Of a DNA stretch of 64,000 bases, positions 34,273 through 42,968 are shown one piece after another. Each line of letters begins with the position of its first letter. Position 1 is the stretch's first letter. A model generated the notes under the pieces. It saw only the letters and a program-made list of their open reading frames with translations. It did not search any database and was not told the origin of the DNA. Position numbers and translations under genes: made by a program. Source of the DNA: Gaopeijia sp032250675 (GTDB lineage: Bacteria; Gemmatimonadota; Gemmatimonadetes; Longimicrobiales; Gaopeijiaceae); the NCBI GenBank assembly GCA_032250675.1, contig JAVVEY010000001.1, forward strand, positions 1 to 64,000, written 5' to 3'.

Positions 34273-36129
34273 ATGCGCGACCACGCCGCAGCGCCTGCGG
34301 ACCTCCCCCGCGGGACTCTCGCGGATCTCTTCCTCGAGCGGGTCGATCGCGGCGGGTCCCGCCCCCTCTACCAGCACTTCGAGGGGGACTCGAACGAGCT
34401 CGTCTCGCTGGGCATCGACGAGACGGTGGCCCTCGTGGGCTCGCTCATGGACGGGATGCGGAGGGTGGGGCTCGAGGCGGGTGACCGGGCAGCGATCCTC
34501 TCGGAGAACCGCACCGAGTGGGCACTCGTCGACTGGGCCTGCATCCTCTCGGGTGTGGTGAGCGTTCCCGTCTACGACACCCTCCCCGCAGACCCGATCG
34601 CCTTCATCCTCGCGGACGCCGGGGTCAAGCTCGTCTTCACGTCGACCAGAGAGCAGGCCGGGAAGGCGATCGAGGCGCTCGACCGCGCCGACCTCCCGGG
34701 CGTCCCGGTGGTGAGGTTCGACGAGGACGGTGACGACGAGGAAGGCGTGATCCCCTGGGCTCGCTTCGTCGACCGGGGCGCGGGCGAGAAGACCACACTC
34801 GACACGATGCGTGCGAACGCCGCCTCGATCTCTCCCGACGACCTCGCCACCCTGATCTACACCTCGGGCACCACGGGCACGCCGAAGGGCGTGATGCTCT
34901 CGCACGGCAATCTCCACTCCAACGTCGTCGCCACCGGGAGCGTCCTGGAGGTCACGAGCTCCGATGTCTCGATGAGCTTCCTCCCGCTCTCGCACGTCTT
35001 TCAGCGGATGACGGATTTTCTTCTCTTCCGACGGGGATGCATCATCGCCCGCGCGCACGAGATCCACAGCGTGGCGGAGGATCTGCGTGCGGTACGCCCG
35101 ACGATCGAGGTCTCGGTGCCCCGCCTCTACGAGAAGGTATACAGCCGGGTGACCGCGCAGCGCGGACTCCGGGGTGCCCTGGTGCGGTGGGCGATCGGCG
35201 TGGGTGCGCGCTGGACCGACGCGACGCTGGGTTCCGGCGGCCCCTCCCACCTCCTCTCGCTGCAACACGATCTCGCCGATCGACTCGTCTTCTCGAAGGT
35301 CCGCGCGGCGGTCGGCGGGCGCCTCCGGTTCTTCGTCAGCGGGGGTGCGCCGCTCGCACCCGATCTGGCGCGATTCTTCTTCGCGGCGGGTCTCCCGATC
35401 CTCGAGGGATACGGACTCACCGAGACCTCTCCCGTGACGAATGTGAACCCCCTCGATGCGATCCGGATCGGTACGGTCGGACCCCCGGTTCCCGGCACCG
35501 AGATCCGGATCGCCCCGGACGGAGAGATCCTGGTTCGGGGGCCGCAGGTGATGCAGGGGTACTTCGGTCGACCCGATGCCACCGCCGAGGTGATCGACGC
35601 CGACGGGTGGTTATCCACGGGGGATATCGGTGAGCTCGACGACGACGGGTACCTCAGGGTGACGGATCGCAAGAAGGACATCCTCGTCACCGCCGGAGGC
35701 AAGAATGTGGCGCCGCAACCGATCGAGAGCCGCCTCAAGACCCACCCTCTCATCGACCAGGTCGTGATGATCGGGGATCGGAGGAAGTTCTGTTCGCTCC
35801 TGATCGTGCCTGACTTCGGGGCGGTCGAGCAGTGGGCGTCGGGGAATGGCGTCACGGCGTCGGGACGCCGCGGGCTCGTGCACGATTCCGATGTGCAGCG
35901 GGAGTTCGCGACGATCCTCGACGCGCTCGGCGATCTCGCATCGTATGAACAGCCGAAGAAGATCGGCCTCCTCACCCGGGAGTTCACGATCGAGGACGGA
36001 ACGCTGACGCCGACCCAGAAGATCAAGCGTCGGGTGGTCCAGGAGCGCTATGCGGAGGAGATCGACTGCCTCTACGACGCGGTCAATCGCGACCGCGACG
36101 TGATCCCGATCGGGGAGCCCGAGGCGTGA
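34273..36129 (+). CDS. Long-chain acyl-CoA synthetase (AMP-forming)
   Basis: A 618-residue adenylate-forming enzyme. The AMP-binding motif is YTSGTTGTPKGVMLSHGN (about residue 196), with GYGLTETSPV near 378 and LSTGDIGELDDDGYLRVTDR near 450, then KKDILVTAGGKNVAP. Length and the C-terminal part (QPKKIGLLTREFTIEDGTLT) match FAA1/FadD15-type long-chain ligases. They activate fatty acids to acyl-CoA for breakdown or lipid synthesis. GTGA overlap with cutA follows. Confidence 0.94.
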   Translation: MRDHAAAPADLPRGTLADLFLERVDRGGSRPLYQHFEGDSNELVSLGIDETVALVGSLMDGMRRVGLEAGDRAAILSENRTEWALVDWACILSGVVSVPVYDTLPADPIAFILADAGVKLVFTSTREQAGKAIEALDRADLPGVPVVRFDEDGDDEEGVIPWARFVDRGAGEKTTLDTMRANAASISPDDLATLIYTSGTTGTPKGVMLSHGNLHSNVVATGSVLEVTSSDVSMSFLPLSHVFQRMTDFLLFRRGCIIARAHEIHSVAEDLRAVRPTIEVSVPRLYEKVYSRVTAQRGLRGALVRWAIGVGARWTDATLGSGGPSHLLSLQHDLADRLVFSKVRAAVGGRLRFFVSGGAPLAPDLARFFFAAGLPILEGYGLTETSPVTNVNPLDAIRIGTVGPPVPGTEIRIAPDGEILVRGPQVMQGYFGRPDATAEVIDADGWLSTGDIGELDDDGYLRVTDRKKDILVTAGGKNVAPQPIESRLKTHPLIDQVVMIGDRRKFCSLLIVPDFGAVEQWASGNGVTASGRRGLVHDSDVQREFATILDALGDLASYEQPKKIGLLTREFTIEDGTLTPTQKIKRRVVQERYAEEIDCLYDAVNRDRDVIPIGEPEA

Positions 36130-36458
36130 GCGGCGCTCCGGCGGTTCGCATCGGCCTCGTCTCGGCCCCCGTCGAGGACGGCGTGTCCCTCGCGAGGCGC
36201 CTCGTGGAGGAAGGGGTCGCGGCGTGCGTGAACCTCCTCCCGCAGGTGCGGTCGATCTATCGGTGGAAGGGCGAGATCGAGGAAACCGACGAGACCCTCC
36301 TCATCCTCAAGATCGCGGCCGACGATTCATCCGGTGTGGTCGAACGGATCGCGGCGCTGCACCCGTACGAGACACCCGAGGTCGTGCTGATCGATGTGGC
36401 CGAAGGTCTTCCCTCCTATCTCGAGTGGGTGATCGAATCGACCCGGGGGGGATCGTGA
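36126..36458 (+). CDS. cutA: Divalent-cation tolerance protein CutA
   Basis: A 110-residue CutA1 with EGVAACVNLLPQVRSIYRWKG and LHPYETPEVVLIDV, both family hallmarks. CutA forms a stable trimer with a ferredoxin-like fold. Its link to copper tolerance is old and debated; the true role is not settled. GTG start overlaps the acyl-CoA synthetase stop; the stop overlaps the next GTG. Confidence 0.95.
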   Translation: MSGAPAVRIGLVSAPVEDGVSLARRLVEEGVAACVNLLPQVRSIYRWKGEIEETDETLLILKIAADDSSGVVERIAALHPYETPEVVLIDVAEGLPSYLEWVIESTRGGS

Positions 36459-37240
36459 CGGGGCGCGGCCGGGATTCGAGTGAGGTCCACCCGGCGGGAG
36501 GGGTCGCGCAGGGGGATCTCCTCACGGAGGACGCGTCCGACGGGTTCGGGTCGGGGAGAGACGAGATCCACTTCGCCGAGGCCTCCCTCGACCCCGCTGC
36601 CGACGCCGTCACGGAAGGGTCCGGCGCCGGGGTGGAGGCGGCGGATTCCGACCTCTCCGAGGGTACGTCGGATCCGGATTTCGGGACGGAGGAGGCCATC
36701 GCCCCGGAGGCGTCCGCGATGACCGATGACGTCACGCGTCTCCTGGCCCGGGCGGAGGTGTTCCAGGACGACGGGCGGCTCGAGTCGGCCCTCGAGGAGG
36801 CCCGGTGTGCCGTGGATCTCGATCCCGCGCGCCGGGATGGGCGCCTCCGGCTCGGATCGATCCTGACCGAGCTCGGACGTTTCGACGCTGCGGAAGAAGA
36901 GATCCGGACCGTTCTTCGGGAGGTCCCCGAGGACCCCGATGCCCACCTCTGCTCCGGCATTCTGCTCTTCCGACGCGGTCTCTACGCCGACGCGTCCGAT
37001 GCCTTTCGGGCGGTGGTGACGCGACGGCCCGCGGATGTGCAGGCCCACTACTGTCGCGGCGAGGCCCTCAACCGGATCGGGCGCGTGGAGGACGCGCTCA
37101 ACGCGCTTCGGCACGTGATCGAGCTCGATCCGGAGCACACCCGGGCGTACCGCACGCTCGGGATGCTCCATGACCGGCAGGGACGCCCGGAGGAGGCAGC
37201 GGCGATGTACCGGAAGATGCGGGAGTCCGCCGAGAGATGA
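36455..37240 (+). CDS. TPR-repeat protein with acidic N-terminal region
   Basis: A 261-residue protein. The first 90 residues are acidic and low in complexity, probably unstructured. Residues 95-255 hold about four TPRs (RAEVFQDDGRLESALEEA; LRLGSILTELGRFDAAEEEI; DPDAHLCSGILLFRRGLYAD; YRTLGMLHDRQGRPEEAAAM). GTG start overlaps the cutA stop by four bases. The macro-like gene overlaps its end by four bases. Confidence 0.78.
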   Translation: MTGRGRDSSEVHPAGGVAQGDLLTEDASDGFGSGRDEIHFAEASLDPAADAVTEGSGAGVEAADSDLSEGTSDPDFGTEEAIAPEASAMTDDVTRLLARAEVFQDDGRLESALEEARCAVDLDPARRDGRLRLGSILTELGRFDAAEEEIRTVLREVPEDPDAHLCSGILLFRRGLYADASDAFRAVVTRRPADVQAHYCRGEALNRIGRVEDALNALRHVIELDPEHTRAYRTLGMLHDRQGRPEEAAAMYRKMRESAER

Positions 37241-37752
37241 TCCGGATCGTCCGGGGACGGGTGACCGAGGTGAAGGCCGAGGCGCTCCTGCGAGAGGCTC
37301 GTCCCGACGGAGGGCCGCTCACGCCGTCCGGTCGGATCTTCTTCGAGGCCCTCGGCCCGGAGGGCGCCCACCTCCTCCAGCTTCACGATGCCCCCCCGGG
37401 GAGCGCCTGGATTACCCCGGCCGGATCGCTGAGCGCCTCCTTCCTGATCCATCTCGTCGTCCAGAGCGGGGACGAGCCCGTGACCGTCGAGTCGGTCCGG
37501 CGCGCCCTCACGAACGGGCTTCGGCGAGCCGCCGCCTTCGGGATCGAGTCGGTCGCGCTGACCCCCCTCGGGATCGGCGCGGGGAACCTCGACGCCGAGA
37601 CCTCCGCCGAGGTGATGGTGACCGTGCTCGTCGCACACCTGGAACACGATGCGGCGCCCAGGGTCTTCGAACTCGTGGTCGGAACCGAGTACGAGGAAGA
37701 TATCTTCCGGCGCGCCGCCGAGCGTCACGCCTCGCCGAACCGCCCGTCGTGA
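37237..37752 (+). CDS. Divergent macro-domain-like protein
   Basis: A 171-residue protein with the outline of a macro domain: IRIVRGRVTEVKAEALLRE at the start (for IxVVxGDIT...DAIV), FLIHLVVQSG (for VIHTVGP), RRALTNGLRRAAAFGIESVA and LTPLGIGAGNLDAE (for PAIGTGxxG). The NAAN ADP-ribose-binding stretch is replaced, so it may not hydrolyse ADP-ribose. It may bind another nucleotide, or be non-catalytic. Confidence 0.65.
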   Translation: MIRIVRGRVTEVKAEALLREARPDGGPLTPSGRIFFEALGPEGAHLLQLHDAPPGSAWITPAGSLSASFLIHLVVQSGDEPVTVESVRRALTNGLRRAAAFGIESVALTPLGIGAGNLDAETSAEVMVTVLVAHLEHDAAPRVFELVVGTEYEEDIFRRAAERHASPNRPS

Positions 37753-37789
37753 AACGACTTCGTCCACCCCCAGCTCCGGGATCGTCCAG

Positions 37790-39334
37790 ATGAGCCGTCG
37801 CCGCGTTCTCGCAGCCCTCGTCATCGTCTCGTGGCTCTTCATGGTGGGCGCCCATCTGCGCCGCGAATACTTCCAGCCGGAGCTGGCCCGACTCGCTCTG
37901 GCCGCGATGGCGCTCAACCCCGGCACGAACTTCTATACCCTCACCATGGGGGGTCGCTCGGTGGGGCAGGCCACCTCGGCGCTCGACACCGTCCCGGACG
38001 GCTTCCTCCTCGAAGATCTCATGTCGCTCGAGCTCCCCGCACTCGGGCAGACGGGGACGGCGGTGGCGCGGACCTCGGTTCGGCTCGATCCCTCCCTCCT
38101 CATGCGTTCGTTCGAGTTTTCGCTCGACTCCGAGGTGGGTCGGTTCCAGGCGGAAGGCACCGTGGAGGGCGATACACTTCTCCGGGTCACGATCCGCTCG
38201 CAGGGGTCCGAGCAGGATGTCGAGTTCCGACTGGCCCAGCCCCCCGTATTTTCGGCGATCGTTCCGATCCGACTCGCGATGTCGGGAGAACTCGAGGTGG
38301 GACGCAGCGTGCGCTTTCCCGTTTTCGACCCCTCGTCGATGTCGACGCGCAACGTCGAGGTCCGTGTGCTCGAGGAGGATACCCTGATCTTTCCCGACAG
38401 CGCCGAGGTCGGACCGGATGGCCGGTGGCGAACCGCCAGCCAGGACACCGTCGTCGCCTGGCGCATCGCCGAGCTCTTCGGCGGGATCTCGGTCGAGAGC
38501 TGGATCGACGAGGACGGGCGCACGCTGCGGGCGTCGAGCCCCCTCGGCTTCGCGATGGAGAAGACGGAGTACGAGCTCGCGCAGCAGGCGCAGAACGAAG
38601 CGCGCTCGATGCCGACGCGAGGGGTCGATGACGATGTCATCCTCTCCACCGCGATCGAGAGCAATCTCGACCTGAGCGGTGTGGAGGCGTTCGACGAGGT
38701 CCGATTCCTCCTCAGCGGCGTCGATCTCGAAGGCTTCGACCTCGACGGAGGACGGCAGGAACTCCGTGGTGACACACTCATCGTGCGCCGCGAGGCGATC
38801 GGCGCGCTCGACCCCGGGTTCACCCTGCCGTATCCGAGCATGGATCTGCGCGACGCGCTCCAGCCGGAACCGCTGATCCAGAGCGCGCACCCCGAGATCA
38901 TCCGGATGGCCGAAGAGATCACGACGCGCCGGGCGACGTGGCGTCAGGATCCGCGACGTGTCGCCACCGAGCTCAACACCGCCGTCTTCAACATGCTGCG
39001 CAAGGAGATCACCTTCTCGGTGCCGAGCGCGCTCCAGGTCCTCGAGACCCGTCGGGGCGACTGCAACGAGCACACCGTGCTCTACGTGGCGATGGCGCGC
39101 GCGCTCGGGCTTCCGGCCCGGACCGCGGTGGGGCTCGTCTATACCAATGGGGCCTTCTTCTATCATGCATGGCCGGAGGTGTGGCTCGACGGGTGGGTCG
39201 CGATGGACCCGACCTTCGGGCAGGCTCCGGCCGATGCCGCACACATCCGCTTCGTGGTGGGAGGGCTCGCGCAGCAGGTGGAGATCGTCCGCCTGATCGG
39301 GAACCTCGACATCGAAGTCCTCTCCATCTCCTGA
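37790..39334 (+). CDS. Membrane-anchored transglutaminase-like protease-fold protein
   Basis: A 514-residue protein with one N-terminal membrane helix (about 5-21) and a large periplasmic part. The C-terminal transglutaminase-like domain (about 395-490) has the triad: Cys in RRGDCNEHTVLYVAMA, His in FFYHAWPEVW and Asp in GWVAMDPTFGQ. Such domains in bacteria are usually cysteine proteases or peptidoglycan-related enzymes. The middle (30-370) is beta-rich and not recognised. An ABC exporter follows after seven bases, so a joint role in envelope export is plausible. Confidence 0.82.
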   Translation: MSRRRVLAALVIVSWLFMVGAHLRREYFQPELARLALAAMALNPGTNFYTLTMGGRSVGQATSALDTVPDGFLLEDLMSLELPALGQTGTAVARTSVRLDPSLLMRSFEFSLDSEVGRFQAEGTVEGDTLLRVTIRSQGSEQDVEFRLAQPPVFSAIVPIRLAMSGELEVGRSVRFPVFDPSSMSTRNVEVRVLEEDTLIFPDSAEVGPDGRWRTASQDTVVAWRIAELFGGISVESWIDEDGRTLRASSPLGFAMEKTEYELAQQAQNEARSMPTRGVDDDVILSTAIESNLDLSGVEAFDEVRFLLSGVDLEGFDLDGGRQELRGDTLIVRREAIGALDPGFTLPYPSMDLRDALQPEPLIQSAHPEIIRMAEEITTRRATWRQDPRRVATELNTAVFNMLRKEITFSVPSALQVLETRRGDCNEHTVLYVAMARALGLPARTAVGLVYTNGAFFYHAWPEVWLDGWVAMDPTFGQAPADAAHIRFVVGGLAQQVEIVRLIGNLDIEVLSIS

Positions 39335-39341
39335 CTCCGGG

Positions 39342-40139
39342 ATGCCCCTCCAGATGAGCGACAACGTCATCCTCGAACTGCAGGGTGCGGTGAAGCGGTA
39401 CGGCGACTTCACCGCGGTCCGCAACCTCGACCTGGTGGTGCGCCGCGGCGAGGTCTTCGGCTTTCTCGGTCCCAACGGAGCGGGGAAGACGACGACGATC
39501 CGGATGGTGGCCGGCGTGCTCCAACCGAGTGCGGGCCGCGTGCTCCTGGGGGGCGACGACCTGCACGCCAACCCCGAACGGGCGAAGCAGCGCGTCGGCT
39601 ACATCCCGGATCGTCCCTATCTCTACGAGAAGCTCTCCGGGGGGGAATTCCTGCGCTTCGTGGCCGGACTCTGGGGTCATCACGGCCCGGAGACGGAGGC
39701 TCGGGCGGATCGCCTCCTCGAGCTCTTCAGCCTCGCGGAGTGGAAGGACGAACTGATCGACAGCTACTCGCACGGGATGCGACAGAAGCTCCTCATCTCG
39801 TCGGCGCTCCTGCATCAGCCGGAATTGATCGTGGTGGACGAGCCGATGGTGGGGCTCGATCCCCGCTCTGCGCGGATCCTCAAGGATCTCTTCCGCACCT
39901 TCACCCACCACGGAGGGACGGTCTTCCTCTCGACGCACACCCTCGAGGTGGCCGAGGCGCTCTGCGACCGGATCGCGATCATCCAGGAGGGTGAGATCAT
40001 CGCGTCGGGCACGATGGAGGAGCTGCGATCCCGGGCCGAAGAGGGAACGGCCCACCTCGAGGAGATCTTCCTCAAGCTCACCGGAGGCGACGAGATGGCC
40101 GATGTGGTCGAGGGGCTCAGAGAGGCGCTCGAACGGTGA
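39342..40139 (+). CDS. ABC transporter ATP-binding protein
   Basis: A 265-residue ABC ATPase: Walker A GPNGAGKTTTIRMV, signature region SYSHGMRQKLLIS (SHGM variant), Walker B LIVVDEPMVGLDP, switch His in LSTHTLE. It resembles the CcmA/NatA exporter branch. The next gene, overlapping by four bases, is its permease. A second ATG at 39354 is an alternative start. Confidence 0.92.
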   Translation: MPLQMSDNVILELQGAVKRYGDFTAVRNLDLVVRRGEVFGFLGPNGAGKTTTIRMVAGVLQPSAGRVLLGGDDLHANPERAKQRVGYIPDRPYLYEKLSGGEFLRFVAGLWGHHGPETEARADRLLELFSLAEWKDELIDSYSHGMRQKLLISSALLHQPELIVVDEPMVGLDPRSARILKDLFRTFTHHGGTVFLSTHTLEVAEALCDRIAIIQEGEIIASGTMEELRSRAEEGTAHLEEIFLKLTGGDEMADVVEGLREALER

Positions 40140-41845
40140 CGGCGGGCACCCGGGAGGTCGGGGGGGATGGGGCGGGGATCCTCTGGCTCCTCCGCCCGAA
40201 GCTCCAGACACGAATCAATCGCGCGCGGGGTGGGGAAGGACGCCTGGCGAAGGCGCTCCTCCTCGGCTTCGTGGGGCTCTTCTTCTGGGCGCTGATCTTC
40301 GTGGTCATCCACCAGATGCTCCTCTACTTCCGCAACACCCAGGGGATCGGAGACCTCCTTGCGGCGAAGCTCCTCGCGATCGCCTTCCTGACCTTCTTTG
40401 CGATCCTCCTCCTATCCAACGTCATCACCGCGCTCTCGACCTTCTTCCTCTCGGACGATCTCGAGCTCCTCATCGCCGCGCCGGTCGACCGCGTGAACAT
40501 TTACGGCGCGCGCCTCATCGAAACGATCGTCGACTCGAGCTGGATGGTCGCGCTCCTCTCGATCCCCCTCCTCGCCGCCTACGGGATCGTGTACGCGGCC
40601 GGCCCCGCGTACTACCTCCTCGCCGTGGCCGTCTTCGTGCCCTTCATCGTCCTTCCCGCCGTGGCGGGATCGGCCTTCACCCTGGCGCTGGTGAATCTCT
40701 TCCCGGCGCGGCGCGCGCGGGATCTCCTCGCGCTCATCGGGCTCCTCGCGGCGGCGGGCGTGATCGCGCTCTTCCGCTTCCTGCGGCCCGAACGACTCAT
40801 GCGTCCCGAAGAGTTCCGCGATCTCGTCGACTTCATGGCGGTGCTGCGCACCCCGAGCTCTCCCTGGCTCCCGAACGAATGGGCCGCCGACGCCCTCATG
40901 GGGCACCTCAACGGGGTCTTCGACCCGCACCCCCTCCTCCTCCTCCTCACCACGGCCGGCGCCGCGGTCGTCTTCGGCGCGTGGCTTCATGCGCGGTTTC
41001 ATCGTGGCGGGTTCACGAAGTCACAGGAGGGAGCCGAGAAGAGGGAGGGCCGCATCCGGTCGCGCGCCCTCGAGCGCGTCTTCGGCCGCCTCGCCCCTGC
41101 CACGCGCGTCCTCGCCGAGAAGGAGATTCGCGTCTTCTTCCGCGACGCCACCCAGTGGTCACAGCTGATCCTCCTGGGCGTGCTCGTCGTCGTCTACGTC
41201 TACAACATCCGGCAACTCCCCCTCTACACGGGCGAGGAGGTCTCCTTCTTCCTCATCAACCTGATCTCCTTTCTCAACCTGGGGCTCGCCGGCTTCGTCG
41301 TCGCGGCGATCGCGGCGCGCTTCGTCTTTCCGGCGCTCTCGATCGAGGGGCGGATGATGTGGCTGCTCCGATCCTCGCCCCTCGACGTGCGCACCCTCTT
41401 CTGGGCGAAGTACTGGGTCGGGACGATTCCCCTCCTCCTCGTGGCGCTCTCGCTGATCGTCGTCACGAATCTCTTCATGCGGGCCGAGCCGCTCGTCTTC
41501 TGGCTCACCACCGGCACGATCGTCGCCATGACCTTCGCCCTCACCGCGCTGGCGCTCGGGATTGGCGCGCTCCATCCGAAGTACGACACCGAGAATATTG
41601 CCGAGATTCCGACCTCCTTCGGCGGCCTTCTCTTCATGATGTCCGCGGTGATCTACCTCGGCCTCGTGGTCCTCCTCGAGGCGTGGCCGGTCTACCTCTT
41701 CCTGCGGGCGGGGATCAGCGGGGAGCCCGCCGTGAGCTTCGTCCCCCTCGCGCTCGGTGTGCTCGGTGCGGCGCTCCTCACCGCGGCGGTGATCGTCGTT
41801 CCGCTGCGCGCCGGTGTGCGGCGCGTGCGTTCCCTCGACTTCTGA
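40136..41845 (+). CDS. ABC exporter permease
   Basis: A 569-residue polytopic protein with about 12 hydrophobic segments in two halves, separated by a basic cytosolic loop (about 285-330). It has the character of the putative ABC exporter permeases that travel with NatA-like ATPases (LLSNVITALSTFFLSDDLELL; AEKEIRVFFRDATQWSQLIL; RMMWLLRSSPLDVRTLFWAK). Substrate is unknown. GTG start overlaps the ATPase stop. Confidence 0.87.
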   Translation: MTAGTREVGGDGAGILWLLRPKLQTRINRARGGEGRLAKALLLGFVGLFFWALIFVVIHQMLLYFRNTQGIGDLLAAKLLAIAFLTFFAILLLSNVITALSTFFLSDDLELLIAAPVDRVNIYGARLIETIVDSSWMVALLSIPLLAAYGIVYAAGPAYYLLAVAVFVPFIVLPAVAGSAFTLALVNLFPARRARDLLALIGLLAAAGVIALFRFLRPERLMRPEEFRDLVDFMAVLRTPSSPWLPNEWAADALMGHLNGVFDPHPLLLLLTTAGAAVVFGAWLHARFHRGGFTKSQEGAEKREGRIRSRALERVFGRLAPATRVLAEKEIRVFFRDATQWSQLILLGVLVVVYVYNIRQLPLYTGEEVSFFLINLISFLNLGLAGFVVAAIAARFVFPALSIEGRMMWLLRSSPLDVRTLFWAKYWVGTIPLLLVALSLIVVTNLFMRAEPLVFWLTTGTIVAMTFALTALALGIGALHPKYDTENIAEIPTSFGGLLFMMSAVIYLGLVVLLEAWPVYLFLRAGISGEPAVSFVPLALGVLGAALLTAAVIVVPLRAGVRRVRSLDF

Positions 41846-41870
41846 TCCGGCGACGGCCGGGAGGACCCCG

Positions 41871-42359
41871 ATGATCGACGCAATTCGAGATTTCTTCCGG
41901 GCCACGATGGAGCCCGATCCCGACGAGACCCCGGATACGCGAAGCGAGGACCTGCGGCTCGCGGCGTGTGCGCTCATGCTCGAGCTCGCGTGGGCCGACG
42001 AGGCCTTCACCGACGCCGAACGCACGCATCTGGAGGGTGCGGTACGACGCCACTTCGGCCTCGATCCCGCACAGGCCGAAGCACTCATCGAGATGGCCGA
42101 AGGCGCGCGCAGGGAAGCCACCGACCTCTATCGATTCACCCGGCTCATCCGCGAGGAGTACTCGCTCGGTCAGAAGATGGTGCTCGCCGAGATCCTCTGG
42201 GGTCTGGTCTACGCGGACGGCGAGCTCTCGAGTCATGAGGATCTCCTGCTGCGCAAGATCAGCGGGCTGCTCGATCTCGAGGTCGCCTATCTCTCGGAGG
42301 CCCGCAATCGAGCCCGCCACCGGGATGCCGGCCCGGACGACGCCTCGAGGGTGGACTGA
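41871..42359 (+). CDS. TerB-like domain protein
   Basis: A 162-residue helical protein with two TerB-type acidic half-repeats: LELAWADEAFTDAERTHLEG and GLVYADGELSSHEDLLLRKI. In TerB these Asp/Glu clusters bind metal. No other tellurite-resistance gene is near, so this is a stand-alone TerB-like protein of unknown role. GGGAGG lies before the ATG. Confidence 0.85.
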   Translation: MIDAIRDFFRATMEPDPDETPDTRSEDLRLAACALMLELAWADEAFTDAERTHLEGAVRRHFGLDPAQAEALIEMAEGARREATDLYRFTRLIREEYSLGQKMVLAEILWGLVYADGELSSHEDLLLRKISGLLDLEVAYLSEARNRARHRDAGPDDASRVD

Positions 42360-42499
42360 CGATCTCGGGGGAGATGCACCCTTCGGGGGTGAACTCGCCG
42401 GACGCGACCGCGCTGGACCTGACTCTCCTCCCCTGTGATATTCGGTGGATCGAACGACTCCGATGTCGACAACGGCTTTCCACTGAACACGAGGCAGAG

Positions 42500-42646
42500 A
42501 TGGGCGATCTGGTCCCCGGAGGGTATCTCTTCACCCACATCATCTTCTGGACCGTCGTCGCGATGGTCGCGGTCGGCACGAATGCCGTAGCCATCATCCT
42601 CTCGATCGGAGTCGGCATCCTCGCGCTCGAATCATTCAAGCGCTGA
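42500..42646 (+). CDS. Tiny membrane protein
   Basis: A 48-residue peptide with almost continuous hydrophobic sequence (about 12-44, HIIFWTVVAMVAVGTNAVAI). A GAGG stretch sits before the ATG. The frame is open further upstream but that part does not look coding. Unknown function; small size lowers confidence. Confidence 0.5.
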   Translation: MGDLVPGGYLFTHIIFWTVVAMVAVGTNAVAIILSIGVGILALESFKR

Positions 42647-42704
42647 AGGCGGCCGCACCCCTCCATCGATGGAACCCGCGGTGGGCGCCGGTTTTTGATG
42701 GACC

Positions 42705-42944
42705 ATGATCTTCTACATCCTCACCGGCCTCGCGGCCTTCGGTCTCGGAATCTGGCTCGGGCTGCCCGGGCGCTATGACGGGGATCTCGACGAGATCGAC
42801 CGCGTGATGGAGGAGGGGGGGCGCCGGAAGAAGGTCAAACGGCACTTCACTCCGATGGCATGGATGAAGCGGCACGTCAGCGTGAACACCCCGAGTCGCC
42901 TGGGTCGGCGCTTCAGCGTCCGCAGCCCCGACGACCGGGACTGA
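42705..42944 (+). CDS. Small membrane-anchored basic protein
   Basis: A 79-residue protein with one N-terminal membrane helix (about 2-20, IFYILTGLAAFGLGIWLGLP) followed by an acidic then very basic soluble part (EEGGRRKKVKRHF, SRLGRRFSVRSP). No family recognised. It converges on the DUF445 gene. Confidence 0.58.
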   Translation: MIFYILTGLAAFGLGIWLGLPGRYDGDLDEIDRVMEEGGRRKKVKRHFTPMAWMKRHVSVNTPSRLGRRFSVRSPDDRD

Positions 42945-42968
42945 GCGAGACCCTTCCAGGGTGTCGCC

